From Faucicola osloensis_C (lineage in GTDB: Bacteria > Pseudomonadota > Gammaproteobacteria > Pseudomonadales > Moraxellaceae), in NCBI GenBank assembly GCA_019353055.1, contig JABAHL010000003.1, positions 1 to 64,000 on the forward strand: a DNA stretch of 64,000 nucleotides, given 5' to 3'. A model generated the notes under the pieces. It did not search any database and was not told where the DNA came from. It was given only the letters and a program-made list of their open reading frames with translations. The first letter of the stretch is position 1. Each line of letters begins with the position of its first letter. Below are positions 44,663 to 54,471 of this stretch, piece by piece. The position numbers and the translations under genes were made by a program.

Positions 44663-44725
44663 TTACTTGTAAACTAAGTTACTTGTGAGCCAAATTACTT
44701 GTGCACTAGGTTACCTAGAACTGGG
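44663..44725. repeat. Four degenerate 16-bp tandem repeats abutting the lpdA stop codon
   Basis: TTACTTGTAAACTAAG (44663-44678), TTACTTGTGAGCCAAA (44679-44694), TTACTTGTGCACTAGG (44695-44710) and TTACCTAGAACTGGG (44711-44725). The next base starts the lpdA stop codon, whose surrounding TTATTTG resembles the start of another unit. Confidence 0.9.
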
Positions 44726-46174
44726 TTATTTGCGTTTACGTTGAATCGCATGAATCGCACGACCATCCGCTGATAGCACCGCCTCGTGTACCGCTTCAGA
44801 AATGGTTGGGTGAGCAAACGTCATCAACTGCAAGTCTTCAATACTTGACACAAATTCCATCGCAATCATGCCTTGATGAACGATATCACCTGCACCCGCT
44901 GACACGACATGCATACCCAGCAAACGGTCAGTTTTGGCATCGGCAACCACTTTGATGAAGCCTTGAGCTTCACCAGCGGCTAACGCACGGCCATTGGCAG
45001 CTAAGCTAAATTGACCTGTTTTGACTTCATGACCTTTCTCTTTGGCTTGTTCTTCAGTTAAGCCCACCCATGCAATTTCTGGGTGTGTGTAAATCACGCT
45101 AATAATGGTGTCATAATTGACTTGAACTTTTTCACCATGAATACGTTCAACTGCCATCATGCCTTCTTCCATCGCTTTGTGTGCCAGCATTGGACCACGC
45201 ACCAAGTCACCGATTGCATAGACGCCATCAAGGTTGGTTTGACAGAAGTCATTCACCGCTACCAAACCACGTTCAGTAAGCTCTACTCCTGAATTTTCAC
45301 CAAGTAGGTTTTCTTTATAAGCACGGCGACCCACACAAACGATGAGTTTATCGAAAGTTTCTTGTCCTGCTTGACCTTTGGCGTCAAACGATACCACTAC
45401 CTGACCATTTTCTACTTGAGCCTGAGTGACTTTGGTATCAATACGGATATCCATGCCTTGGGCTTTTAGTAGTTTTGCCGCTTCTTTGCTCACGGCTTTG
45501 TCCGCCGCTGCTAAAAATTCTGGCATGGCTTCAAATACCACCACTTCACTACCCAAACGACGCCATACTGAACCCAGTTCAAGACCAATCACACCACCAC
45601 CAATGACGCCTAAACGCGCGGGTACTTCGGTAAAGTCTAACGCACCGGTTGAATCAACGATATATTCGTTATCAATCGGGGCAACAGGGATATCAATGGG
45701 CACAGAACCAGAGGCTAAAATCACATTTTTAGCGGTAATAGTGGTAGGCGCAGAACCATCTAATGGAGTAAATTCAACTTGTTTAGCCGCACCTTTACCA
45801 TCAAGTAATTTACCTGTACCTTGTAGCCAGTCAGCACCGTTACCTTTTAGCAATGCAGCCACACCACCGGTTAATTGTTTAACGATAGCGTCTTTACGAC
45901 TTAACATTTTGCTGATGTCAATCGCCACTTCACCTGTGGTGATACCGTGGTCGGCTAAATCATGTTTGGTTGCTTCATAGCGATGTGAGCTGTCTAGCAA
46001 TGCTTTTGAAGGAATACAACCGACGTTCAAACAGGTACCGCCTAACGCTGGCTCGCCTTTATGGACACGTTTTTCGATACAAGCCACACTCATACCTAAT
46101 TGGCCTGCACGGATAGCTGCTTCGTAGCCACCAGGGCCACCACCGATAATTACCAAATCATAGCTTTCTTTCAT
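44726..46174 (-). CDS. lpdA: Dihydrolipoyl dehydrogenase (E3)
   Basis: FAD enzyme that reoxidises the lipoyl groups of 2-oxo acid dehydrogenases. Residues: IIGGGPGGYEAAIRAGQLG (FAD), the redox-active pair in GGTCLNVGCIPSKALL, GVIGGGVIGLELG (NAD) and C-terminal HAHPTISEAVHEA. 482 residues from ATG 46174; a GTG twelve bases upstream is possible. Between sucB and sucC, so it serves the 2-oxoglutarate complex. Confidence 0.96.
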   Translation of the reverse strand: MKESYDLVIIGGGPGGYEAAIRAGQLGMSVACIEKRVHKGEPALGGTCLNVGCIPSKALLDSSHRYEATKHDLADHGITTGEVAIDISKMLSRKDAIVKQLTGGVAALLKGNGADWLQGTGKLLDGKGAAKQVEFTPLDGSAPTTITAKNVILASGSVPIDIPVAPIDNEYIVDSTGALDFTEVPARLGVIGGGVIGLELGSVWRRLGSEVVVFEAMPEFLAAADKAVSKEAAKLLKAQGMDIRIDTKVTQAQVENGQVVVSFDAKGQAGQETFDKLIVCVGRRAYKENLLGENSGVELTERGLVAVNDFCQTNLDGVYAIGDLVRGPMLAHKAMEEGMMAVERIHGEKVQVNYDTIISVIYTHPEIAWVGLTEEQAKEKGHEVKTGQFSLAANGRALAAGEAQGFIKVVADAKTDRLLGMHVVSAGAGDIVHQGMIAMEFVSSIEDLQLMTFAHPTISEAVHEAVLSADGRAIHAIQRKRK

Positions 46175-46223
46175 AATCTTCACCAAAAATTTGAATTGTT
46201 ATTGTTAAAGTTGTTAAACAAAG

Positions 46224-46255
46224 AAGCCTGTATCAACCTTTGCCAATACAGGCTT
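46224..46255 (-). terminator. Stem-loop (attenuator or terminator) between sucB and lpdA
   Basis: AAGCCTGTAT (46224-46233) pairs with ATACAGGCTT (46246-46255); the minus-strand tail is CTTTGTTT, moderately U-rich. Confidence 0.65.
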
Positions 46256-46261
46256 TTTTCA

Positions 46262-47497
46262 TTATAAATCGAGAAGTAGCATCGCTGGGTTTTCAACCAA
46301 TTCTTTGATCGTGACCAAGAATTGTACGGCTTCTTTACCGTCAATTAAACGGTGGTCATACGACAATGCCAAGTACATCATTGGTAGAATTACCACTTCG
46401 CCATTAACAGCCATTGGGCGTTCTTTTGTAGCATGCATACCCAAAATCGCTGTTTGTGGTGGATTGATGATTGGGGTTGACATCAATGAACCAAATACCC
46501 CACCATTGGTAATGGTGAAGGTACCACCTGTCATGTCTTCAATGCCTAATTTGCCTTCACGCGCTTTTGATGCATAGTTACCAATCGCACGCTCGATATC
46601 TGCCATACCCATTTGGTCAGTGTCACGTAATACCGGCACCACAAGACCACGGTCGCTCGATACCGCAACACCTACATCATAATAACCATGATAAACGATA
46701 TCGCTACCATCAATAGAGGCATTTACCGCTGGGAAACGTTTTAATGCTTCAGTAGCAGCTTTTACAAACAATGACATGAAACCTAGTTTTACACCATGAC
46801 GTTTTTCAAAACGCTCTTTGAACTCACTACGTAAGTCCATGATAGGTTTCATGTTCACTTCGTTAAACGTCGTCAACATCGCAGTTTCTTGGGTAGCGGC
46901 TAACAGACGCTCAGCAACACGGGCACGTAAACGTGTCATTGGCACACGTTTGTCTGCACGTTGACCGACGGCATTGGCAACCACTTGACCGTTGTCCGCC
47001 TTAATTGCATTGTTGGCTTTTAAGGTTGGGTTTGCCATGTCTTCTTTGGTCACACGGCCGCCACGACCTGAACCTTCAACGTCTGCAGGATTAACGCCTG
47101 TGGTATTCGCTGCTTTACGAACTGCTGGGCTTTGGTCTTTATAATCTGCTTCAGAAGTCGCCTGAGCGGTAGGTGCTTGTTGTGCAGCTGCAGGTGCGGC
47201 TTCAGCTTGGGCAGCCGGTGCTTGGGTTTCAGCAGGTTGGCTTGCGGGTGCAGCCGCGGTTGCGCCTTCAGTCAACTCACCGATGACTTCAGCAGAAAGC
47301 ACTGTGTCATCAACTTGTTTGAGAATTTTGCTAAGCACGCCGTCAGCTTGTGCCACCACTTCCATCACAACTTTATCGGTTTCGATTTCACACAATACAG
47401 CGTCACGGCTTACTTGATCGCCTTCATTAAAATTCCAAGCAACAATTGTACCGTCAGCAACGGACTCTGGGAATACGGGGACTTTAATCTCACTCAT
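46262..47497 (-). CDS. sucB: Dihydrolipoamide succinyltransferase (E2 of 2-oxoglutarate dehydrogenase)
   Basis: Core of the 2-oxoglutarate dehydrogenase complex. Residues 1-75 are one lipoyl domain with the lipoylated lysine in ETDKVVMEV, then an Ala/Pro/Gln-rich linker, a peripheral-subunit binding domain (SPAVRKAANTTGVNPADVEGSG) and the catalytic domain with the active His in YDHRLIDGKEAV. 411 residues. The ATG has AGGAG at six bases. A hairpin separates it from lpdA and another from sucA. Confidence 0.96.
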   Translation of the reverse strand: MSEIKVPVFPESVADGTIVAWNFNEGDQVSRDAVLCEIETDKVVMEVVAQADGVLSKILKQVDDTVLSAEVIGELTEGATAAAPASQPAETQAPAAQAEAAPAAAQQAPTAQATSEADYKDQSPAVRKAANTTGVNPADVEGSGRGGRVTKEDMANPTLKANNAIKADNGQVVANAVGQRADKRVPMTRLRARVAERLLAATQETAMLTTFNEVNMKPIMDLRSEFKERFEKRHGVKLGFMSLFVKAATEALKRFPAVNASIDGSDIVYHGYYDVGVAVSSDRGLVVPVLRDTDQMGMADIERAIGNYASKAREGKLGIEDMTGGTFTITNGGVFGSLMSTPIINPPQTAILGMHATKERPMAVNGEVVILPMMYLALSYDHRLIDGKEAVQFLVTIKELVENPAMLLLDL

Positions 47498-47594
47498 GGA
47501 AAACTCCTAGTTAATTTCACATTCTTTCATTTTTAATGGGTTAAATTCATTGTTGTCTTAGCACTCGGCGCAATTGCCTATACCAAAAACCAAG

Positions 47595-47629
47595 AAGGAT
47601 TAGTACACATCTATTAAGTACTAATCCTT
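47595..47629 (-). terminator. Stem-loop after sucA
   Basis: A perfect 12-bp stem AAGGATTAGTAC (47595-47606) / GTACTAATCCTT (47618-47629) starts nine bases after the sucA stop; the minus-strand tail CTTGGTTTTTGG is only partly U-rich, so partial termination is likely. Confidence 0.7.
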
Positions 47630-47637
47630 TAAAACGC

Positions 47638-50580
47638 TTAGTCAGTCGCTTGTTTTTCTGCGATTTCCGCTTTAGCTTCTAGCTTGTCTTCGGTCGAATC
47701 TTCATTCTTTGGCAAACCCAATGCTTCGTTGATAACTTTTTGTTGTTGGGCAACGTGCATTTGCATCGAACCTGCCGCAGGGGCTGCGGATGAAGGGCGA
47801 GCCACTGGCTCAAGCAAGTAGGCTTTGGTCGGACGAGTCGCTGGTTTTGGCGGTGCAATCAAACGGAATAAGTGCGGTGCTAGATAGTACCAAGCGCCTT
47901 GGTTACGTGGCTCTTCTTGTGTCCAAACAATACCTTCAAGGTTTGGATATTTTGCCACTTCTTCCAAAATACGTGCTTCAGGTAATGGATAAAGCTGCTC
48001 GATACGCACAATCGCCACATGGTTGAGACCCAATTCACGACGTTTTTCAAGCAAGTCATAATATACTTTACCGCCACACAACACTAAACGCGTCACTTGG
48101 TTATTATCAAGTTGGTCAATCTCTGGAATCACGGTTTGGAACTGACCTTGCGCAAGCTCTTCAAGCGTTGACACCGCCAATTTATGACGTAGCAGTGATT
48201 TTGGTGACATCACAATCAGCGGTTTACGCGCTGGGCGAACCACTTGACGACGCAGGGCATGGAAAATCTGTGCAGGTGTAGTTGGGGTTATCACTTGCAT
48301 GTTGTCTTCAGCACATAGCTGTAAGAAACGCTCTAGACGCGCTGATGAGTGCTCAGGACCTTGACCTTCATAGCCGTGTGGTAATAGCATGGTCAGACCA
48401 CATAGACGTTGCCATTTTGTTTCACCTGATGAAATAAATTGGTCAATGACCACTTGTGCGCCATTGACAAAGTCACCAAACTGCGCTTCCCAAATCACTA
48501 GGGCATTGGGTACTGTCGTTGCGTAACCATATTCAAACGCCAACACCGCTTCTTCTGACAACAATGAGTTAAAGGTGTCAAAACGTGCTTGGTTAGGGCT
48601 CATGTTGGCAAGCGGTACATACATACTGCCGTCTTTCATGTTGAACAGTTCTGAATGGCGATGTGAGAAAGTACCACGACCCACGTCTTCACCCGTGATA
48701 CGCACAGGGTAGCCTTCTTCGACCAGTGACGCATACGCCAAGGTCTCTGCCGCGCCCCAGTTCAATGGCTCTTGGCCGGTTTGCATGGCTTTACGTTGTT
48801 CAACCACTTTTTGCACTTGGCGTTGTAGCACATAGCCTTCTGGGACTTGTGCCATTTTTTCACCATACGCTTTTAATTTATTGATATCAACGCTAGTATC
48901 CCAATTGTCTTCAAGCTTATGCCCAATATAAGGTGTCCAATCTACATACAGCGTTTTATTTGGCTCACGCACGAGGGCGCTAGCAACATATTCGCCTTTA
49001 TCGAGTGACTCACGGTAGTCGTCTTCAAATGCTACAGCTTCTGCTTTGCTAATGACGCCTTCGGCAACCAATTTATTGGCAAATAATTCACGAGTACTTG
49101 GCAGTTTTTTGATCACCGAATACATCAGTGGCTGAGTGGCTGAAGGTTCATCCGCTTCATTGTGACCGTTACGACGGTAACAGTACATATCAATCACGAT
49201 ATCTTTATGGAAAGTTTGGCGATAATCATGGGCAAGCTGTGCCATAAATACCACGGCTTCTGGATCGTCACCGTTTACATGAAAAATCGGTGCGTGTACC
49301 ATCTTGGCGATGTCGGTACAATATTCAGTTGAACGCGCATCTTCTAAGCGGCTGGTGGTAAAACCGACTTGGTTATTGATAATAATATGCAGCGTACCAC
49401 CTGTTGAATACGCACGGGTTTGTGACATTTGGAAAGTTTCTTGGTTGACACCTTGACCGGCGAACGCGGCGTCACCGTGTACCACGATTGGCAAAACGGC
49501 ATCACCCGTCTTATCTTGACGGCGTACTTGGCGGGCACGCACTGATCCAATCAATACAGGTGATACAATCTCAAGATGTGAAGGGTTAAATGCCAAGGCC
49601 AAGTGTGCTTCGCCGCCCGGTGTCATTACGTTGGATGAATAACCGTTGTGATATTTCACGTCACCTGAACCCACGGTCGGTTGTTTTTTACCATCAAACT
49701 CATCAAACAAATCTTTAGGGTTTTTACCTAAGATATTCACTAATAAATTTAAACGCCCACGGTGTGCCATACCGATAACCATTTCTTTGGTACCGTTTTC
49801 ACCCGCACGCTGAATTATCTCATTGACCATCGGGATAAAGCTTTCGCCACCCTCAAGACCAAAACGTTTCACACCGGTATATTTACGCGCTAAGTATTTT
49901 TCTAATCCTTCCGCTGCTGTCAAACGCTCAAGGATAGATTTACGTTTTTCGTTGTCAAATTTGACATAGCCAAGATTTTGTTCTAGGTATTTTTCAATCC
50001 AGCGTTTTTCTTTGGCGGTGGTCACATGGAAATATTCTGCACCGATGCTGCTACAATAAACTCGCTCTAACACTTGAATGATTTCACGTAGTGTGGCTTT
50101 GTCTTTACCGATATTTAGGTCACTGACAGGGTAAACGGTGTCTAAATCCGCTTCAGATAGACCATAATAGGCTAAAGTCAATTCTTCAACTTCTGGACGT
50201 GGCATGAGTCCTAAAGGATCTAAATTAGCAATACGATGACCACGACGGCGATAACTGGTAATCAGTTTTTGCACGCCCATTTGGTTGTCCGCAAATTCAC
50301 GAATTTCAGAAGGACTGACGGCGCCTGCAGCTGATTGACCGGTAACTTTGTGGGCAGTGGTGTTGCGAGCTAATAGCAAAAATTGGTCTTGGATAGTATG
50401 GTGAAGGGCGTTTTTATCATCATCTTTGGCAAACTGCGCAAAGTAAGGGATGTATTTTTCATCAACGCTTTGTGGATCTTGAAGATACTGTTCATAGAGT
50501 GATTCAAGATAGACTGCGTTATCTGCTGACAGTTCGGTAAACTGAGCAGATGAGACAGAAGTTTGGTTTTGATTAGCCAT
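47638..50580 (-). CDS. sucA: 2-oxoglutarate dehydrogenase E1 component
   Basis: Thiamine-diphosphate enzyme that decarboxylates 2-oxoglutarate. At about 980 residues it is a little longer than E. coli SucA (933), mostly at the C-terminal Ala/Glu/Lys-rich end. Visible blocks: YLESLYEQYLQDPQSVDE (E1 N-terminal), GMAHRGRLNLLVNILGK, HGDAAFAGQGV (ThDP-binding), NNQVGFTTS and LLPHGYEGQGPEHSSAR. The frame extends 25 codons upstream, but ATG 50580 gives the usual short N-terminus. It has its own upstream region, separated from sdhB by a terminator. Confidence 0.97.
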   Translation of the reverse strand: MANQNQTSVSSAQFTELSADNAVYLESLYEQYLQDPQSVDEKYIPYFAQFAKDDDKNALHHTIQDQFLLLARNTTAHKVTGQSAAGAVSPSEIREFADNQMGVQKLITSYRRRGHRIANLDPLGLMPRPEVEELTLAYYGLSEADLDTVYPVSDLNIGKDKATLREIIQVLERVYCSSIGAEYFHVTTAKEKRWIEKYLEQNLGYVKFDNEKRKSILERLTAAEGLEKYLARKYTGVKRFGLEGGESFIPMVNEIIQRAGENGTKEMVIGMAHRGRLNLLVNILGKNPKDLFDEFDGKKQPTVGSGDVKYHNGYSSNVMTPGGEAHLALAFNPSHLEIVSPVLIGSVRARQVRRQDKTGDAVLPIVVHGDAAFAGQGVNQETFQMSQTRAYSTGGTLHIIINNQVGFTTSRLEDARSTEYCTDIAKMVHAPIFHVNGDDPEAVVFMAQLAHDYRQTFHKDIVIDMYCYRRNGHNEADEPSATQPLMYSVIKKLPSTRELFANKLVAEGVISKAEAVAFEDDYRESLDKGEYVASALVREPNKTLYVDWTPYIGHKLEDNWDTSVDINKLKAYGEKMAQVPEGYVLQRQVQKVVEQRKAMQTGQEPLNWGAAETLAYASLVEEGYPVRITGEDVGRGTFSHRHSELFNMKDGSMYVPLANMSPNQARFDTFNSLLSEEAVLAFEYGYATTVPNALVIWEAQFGDFVNGAQVVIDQFISSGETKWQRLCGLTMLLPHGYEGQGPEHSSARLERFLQLCAEDNMQVITPTTPAQIFHALRRQVVRPARKPLIVMSPKSLLRHKLAVSTLEELAQGQFQTVIPEIDQLDNNQVTRLVLCGGKVYYDLLEKRRELGLNHVAIVRIEQLYPLPEARILEEVAKYPNLEGIVWTQEEPRNQGAWYYLAPHLFRLIAPPKPATRPTKAYLLEPVARPSSAAPAAGSMQMHVAQQQKVINEALGLPKNEDSTEDKLEAKAEIAEKQATD

Positions 50581-51007
50581 GATTCTTTCTACTGTAGTAT
50601 TTAAAGGTGGAAATAAAAATTTTAGGGAATAGCCTAGCATTTTTATAATTAACAAAAAATTTTGTTAAGGTAATAGTTACCATTCATTTACTAAATATAG
50701 CGACTCACGCTGCTTGGCGTGTGGATAAATGGCTATCAAATGGCAGTAAAAGAAGAGTAATGTGAAAGTTAGATTTCTCCTTCCTTAGAAAAACTAAATG
50801 AATATTCCCTATAGATACCTATCGTATATTATACAAAATTAATGGTAATTTATCTCATTCATTAGGCTGAAAAGGTATAAAAAATATTATGATATTTGGA
50901 TATCATTTATTACTTTAATTAATAGATAGCCAGTTACTATGAATTTATCACATCCCAATAAAAAAAGCCCTGTCGATACAGAGCTTTTTTGTCACCAAAC
51001 TGTGGTA
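50581..51007 (-). promoter_or_regulatory. Upstream region of sucA with candidate promoter
   Basis: A 427-base AT-rich gap. It contains the sdhB terminator at its right end and a minus-strand TATAAT (50828-50833), preceded by TG, about 250 bases before the sucA start, which is a plausible -10 box; no good -35 is seen. No ORF. Confidence 0.4.
50961..50990 (-). terminator. Terminator after sdhB
   Basis: AAAAAAGCCCTGT pairs with ACAGAGCTTTTTT around TCGAT; the minus-strand T run follows. Confidence 0.9.
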
Positions 51008-51718
51008 CTAACCTGCTTGGTCTAACAGCATGTTACGTAAGTGACCAATCGCTTTGGTAGGATTCAAGCCTTTTGGACAAACCGACACACAGTTCATGAT
51101 GCCACGGCAACGGAACAAGCTAAATGGGTCGTCTAAACGTGCTAAACGCTCTTGTGTGCTAGTATCACGGCTATCTGCCACAAAGCGGTAGCCATTCAAC
51201 AACGCAGATGGACCTAAGAACTTATCTGGGTTCCACCAAAATGATGGACAGCTGGTTGAACAACACGCACATAAAATACATTCATATAGACCGTTTAACT
51301 TTTCGCGGTCTTCAGGTGATTGTAGACGTTCAGTCGGTGGCGCTGGCTGGTCATTAATCAAGTACGGATGAACTTTTTCATACTGCTCATAGAATTGGTT
51401 CATATCTACCACTAAGTCGCGCACGACAGGTAAACCAGGTAGCGGGCGTAAAGTAATTTTTTGTGGTAGCGTGTTCATGTTGATAAGACATGATAGACCG
51501 TTTTTACCATTGATGTTCATACCGTCAGAGCCACAAATACCTTCGCGGCACGAACGGCGGAAACTGATGGTTTCGTCCATTTTTTTCAAACGGACAAGTA
51601 CGTCTAATAACATACGGTCAGAGTCTAAAAGCTCAATTTGGTATGTCTGCATACGGGGTGCTGCGTCTTTATCTGGATCGTAGCGGAAAATCTCGATGGT
51701 GCGAGTACCTCTGCTCAT
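51008..51718 (-). CDS. sdhB: Succinate dehydrogenase iron-sulfur subunit
   Basis: Carries three clusters: [2Fe-2S] ligands in SCREGICGSDGMNINGKNGLSC, [4Fe-4S] in CILCACCSTSCP and [3Fe-4S]/CP in CRGIMNCVSVCP. 236 residues from the ATG at 51718 (GGAG nine bases upstream); an upstream start five residues longer is less likely. It passes electrons from SdhA to the membrane subunits. Last gene of sdhCDAB; a terminator follows. Confidence 0.97.
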   Translation of the reverse strand: MSRGTRTIEIFRYDPDKDAAPRMQTYQIELLDSDRMLLDVLVRLKKMDETISFRRSCREGICGSDGMNINGKNGLSCLINMNTLPQKITLRPLPGLPVVRDLVVDMNQFYEQYEKVHPYLINDQPAPPTERLQSPEDREKLNGLYECILCACCSTSCPSFWWNPDKFLGPSALLNGYRFVADSRDTSTQERLARLDDPFSLFRCRGIMNCVSVCPKGLNPTKAIGHLRNMLLDQAG

Positions 51719-51794
51719 AATGCTAAACTCCACACGTTTATGGTATTGGTTTATAGGGTCTTCACACTAGTTTGCAAAGACCAAAAAATGTTAA

Positions 51795-53648
51795 TTAGAA
51801 TGTACGTACTTTTGGCTCAACATAGTCTACCGTCAGTGGGCTCTTACGAACAGGTTTGTAGATAACACGGTTACCTTCAGAGAACCAAAGGGTATGTTTC
51901 ATCCATTCGTGGTCATTACGACCAAGCGGGGCATACGCATCATCTGCCGCACGTTCGTAGTCAACGACGGTATGTGCGCCACGGCATTCTTGACGCAGGG
52001 AAGCTGAAATCATTGTCGCTTTGGCAACTTCATAGAGGTTCGCCACTTCAAGCGCTTCAATACGTGCGGTATTAAACACTTGCGATTTATCAGCTAGGTG
52101 AAGACTATTGACCTGGCTTTCAAGTGCCAAGATTTTTTGCACGCCCTCATTCATTGACGCTTGGGTACGGAATACACCTGCGTGTTGCTGCATGGTACGG
52201 CGGATTTCGTCAGCCACATCTTGCGCATTGAGACCTTGCGTAGATTGCTGTAACACATTCAAACGCGCCAAAGTTTTGTCAAGGACACGCGGTGATAGTG
52301 GCTCATAGTCATGACGGTCAGCGGCGTGGAACTCATCAATGATATGTTGACCCGCTGCACGACCAAATACTACCAAATCAAGTAATGAGTTAGTACCTAG
52401 ACGGTTGGCGCCGTGCACCGATACACATGAACATTCGCCGATTGCATATAAGCCTTTCACGATTTTTTGCTGGGCATATAAACCTTCTGCATCCGTACCT
52501 GCCTCAAGATCTGGCATAACAACCTGACCATGAATATTGGTTGGGATACCGCCCATTTGGTAATGGATAGTCGGTACAACTGGGATTGGCTCTTTGGTAA
52601 TGTCAACGTTCGCGAAGTTTTTACCAATTTCATAAACCGATGGTAAACGCTTCATGATGGTATCCACACCTAAGTGCGTCATATCAAGTACCACGTAATC
52701 ACCATGTGGACCACAACCACGACCTTCTTTGATCTCTTGGTCCATTGAACGTGATACAAAGTCACGTGGTGCTAAGTCTTTTAGGGTTGGCGCATAACGC
52801 TCCATAAAGGCTTCGCCATCTTTATTGCGAAGTAACGCACCTTCACCACGGCAACCTTCGGTCAATAATACACCCGCACCTGCGACACCTGTTGGGTGAA
52901 ATTGCCAAAATTCCATATCTTGTAGTGGAATACCCGCACGCACTGCCATACCTAGACCGTCACCGGTGTTAATAAAGGCATTAGTAGACGCAGCGAAAAT
53001 ACGACCTGCACCGCCCGTTGCTAGGACAGTTGTTTTCGCTTGGAATACCGCAACACGACCTGTTTCTTGCTCTAACGCGATAACGCCGTTAATGTCGCCT
53101 TTGCTATCTTTGACCAAATCTAGCGCAATCCACTCTATAAAAAACTCTGTGCCTTGCTCAAGATTTTTTTGGTATAGCGTATGCAATAATGCATGACCTG
53201 TACGGTCAGCTGCCGCACACGCACGTTGTACCGCTTTTTCACCGTAGTTGGCAGTATGGCCGCCAAAGGGACGCTGATAAATCGTACCATCCGCGTTACG
53301 GTCAAATGGCATACCCATATGCTCAAGTTCATATACCACTTTTGGTGCTTCACGGCACATATATTCGATGGCGTCTTGGTCACCTAACCAGTCAGACCCT
53401 TTGATGGTGTCATAAAAGTGAAAGTGCCAGTTATCATCACTCATGTTACCCAAACTTGCGCCAATACCACCTTGCGCAGCAACCGTGTGAGAACGCGTTG
53501 GGAACACTTTGGTTAATACCGCAACATTCATACCGCCACGCGCCAATTGTAGCGACGCACGCATACCAGAGCCACCGCCGCCAACGATAACCGCATCGAA
53601 GGTTAAGGTTTGAATATTGCTAATGGTGTTGTCTTGTTTTGTTGCCAT
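51795..53648 (-). CDS. sdhA: Succinate dehydrogenase flavoprotein subunit
   Basis: Oxidises succinate to fumarate using covalent FAD. The 617-residue protein has GGGGSGMRASLQLARGG, the FAD-linking His in SHTVAAQGGI, and the catalytic HPTGVAGAGVLLTEGCRGEGA block. C-terminal QECRGAHTVVDYERA is normal. Gap of about 107 bases to sdhD and 76 to sdhB. Confidence 0.97.
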   Translation of the reverse strand: MATKQDNTISNIQTLTFDAVIVGGGGSGMRASLQLARGGMNVAVLTKVFPTRSHTVAAQGGIGASLGNMSDDNWHFHFYDTIKGSDWLGDQDAIEYMCREAPKVVYELEHMGMPFDRNADGTIYQRPFGGHTANYGEKAVQRACAAADRTGHALLHTLYQKNLEQGTEFFIEWIALDLVKDSKGDINGVIALEQETGRVAVFQAKTTVLATGGAGRIFAASTNAFINTGDGLGMAVRAGIPLQDMEFWQFHPTGVAGAGVLLTEGCRGEGALLRNKDGEAFMERYAPTLKDLAPRDFVSRSMDQEIKEGRGCGPHGDYVVLDMTHLGVDTIMKRLPSVYEIGKNFANVDITKEPIPVVPTIHYQMGGIPTNIHGQVVMPDLEAGTDAEGLYAQQKIVKGLYAIGECSCVSVHGANRLGTNSLLDLVVFGRAAGQHIIDEFHAADRHDYEPLSPRVLDKTLARLNVLQQSTQGLNAQDVADEIRRTMQQHAGVFRTQASMNEGVQKILALESQVNSLHLADKSQVFNTARIEALEVANLYEVAKATMISASLRQECRGAHTVVDYERAADDAYAPLGRNDHEWMKHTLWFSEGNRVIYKPVRKSPLTVDYVEPKVRTF

Positions 53649-53755
53649 TGCTTTAATTTCCTAAATGATGGTTCGATTTTATCCACCTAAATGCTTAAAA
53701 AGCCATGGATATCAAAATCGATAAATACGTTAACAAAATTTATCTAACAGGATGT

Positions 53756-54091
53756 TTAGAAGAAAATCATCACGCCCCAAAATAAATAAACCAAGACTGC
53801 AAGAATCATGGCAGATTGCAGCACAAAACGTAAACCATTTGACTTAACGTAGTCTGTTAACACAGTCCACATCCCTACCCACGCATGACCCACTAATGCT
53901 AGTATCATCAATAGCGTAAATAAGCGCATCGGTAGGCTTAGCATAAAGCCTTGCCATAATTCAAAGGTTGGTTGGTGGGTTAAGAACCAGCCCAACATCA
54001 CCAATGAATAAACTGCCAGTACAACCGCACTAATACGTTGTACCACCCAATCTCGAGAGCCTGAGCCTGTTAAACCTGTTGCACTTTTCAT
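53756..54091 (-). CDS. sdhD: Succinate dehydrogenase membrane anchor subunit D
   Basis: Small membrane protein of 111 residues with three transmembrane segments (about 15-35, 50-70 and 85-108) and a histidine in LVGHAWVGMW that would ligate heme b. The start ATG at 54091 overlaps the TAA stop of sdhC by one base, the usual sdhC-sdhD coupling; a longer frame exists upstream but lies within sdhC. Confidence 0.9.
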   Translation of the reverse strand: MKSATGLTGSGSRDWVVQRISAVVLAVYSLVMLGWFLTHQPTFELWQGFMLSLPMRLFTLLMILALVGHAWVGMWTVLTDYVKSNGLRFVLQSAMILAVLVYLFWGVMIFF

Positions 54092-54471
54092 TAGAACATC
54101 ACCCATACAAATGAACCCACAACCCAAAGCGCTGCAAGTACAAAGCCAATGAATGTCGCAGTGCGACCACTGTTTAATTCTTCATTCATGCCCATGTCGG
54201 CAAATAAATGTTTGAAACCCATCACAAAATGGTAGCCTAATGCAGCGACAAAGATCCAAGCCAAAAACTTCACCAATGGGTTGGTGAAAATATCTGCAAA
54301 GCCTTCAGCACTGGCAAGCGACGTTTGAAAAATCCATAACATCACAGGAATTAGGAGAAATAGCACCACACCAGAAACACGGTGGGTAATTGAAGCCAAA
54401 GCAATTGGGTTTTTTGAATTAACATTAATTACTTGGCTTAAAGGAAGGTCAATCGGTCGGTTGCTTTTCAC
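54091..54471 (-). CDS. sdhC: Succinate dehydrogenase cytochrome b556 subunit C
   Basis: Three-helix membrane subunit binding quinone and heme. NRPIDLPLSQV, the SITHRVSGVVLF motif and HFVMGFKHLFAD are the family signatures. The ATG at 54480 sits directly against the AAAGG ribosome site, which is too close; a GTG at 54471 is eight bases from AAAGGA and gives MKSNRPIDL, so it is preferred (126 residues). Confidence 0.93.
   Translation of the reverse strand: MKSNRPIDLPLSQVINVNSKNPIALASITHRVSGVVLFLLIPVMLWIFQTSLASAEGFADIFTNPLVKFLAWIFVAALGYHFVMGFKHLFADMGMNEELNSGRTATFIGFVLAALWVVGSFVWVMF

Noticed and set aside
45426..45980. ORF of 184 codons opposite lpdA
   Set aside because: It is a frame shadow of the conserved lpdA sequence, with no ribosome site or domain.
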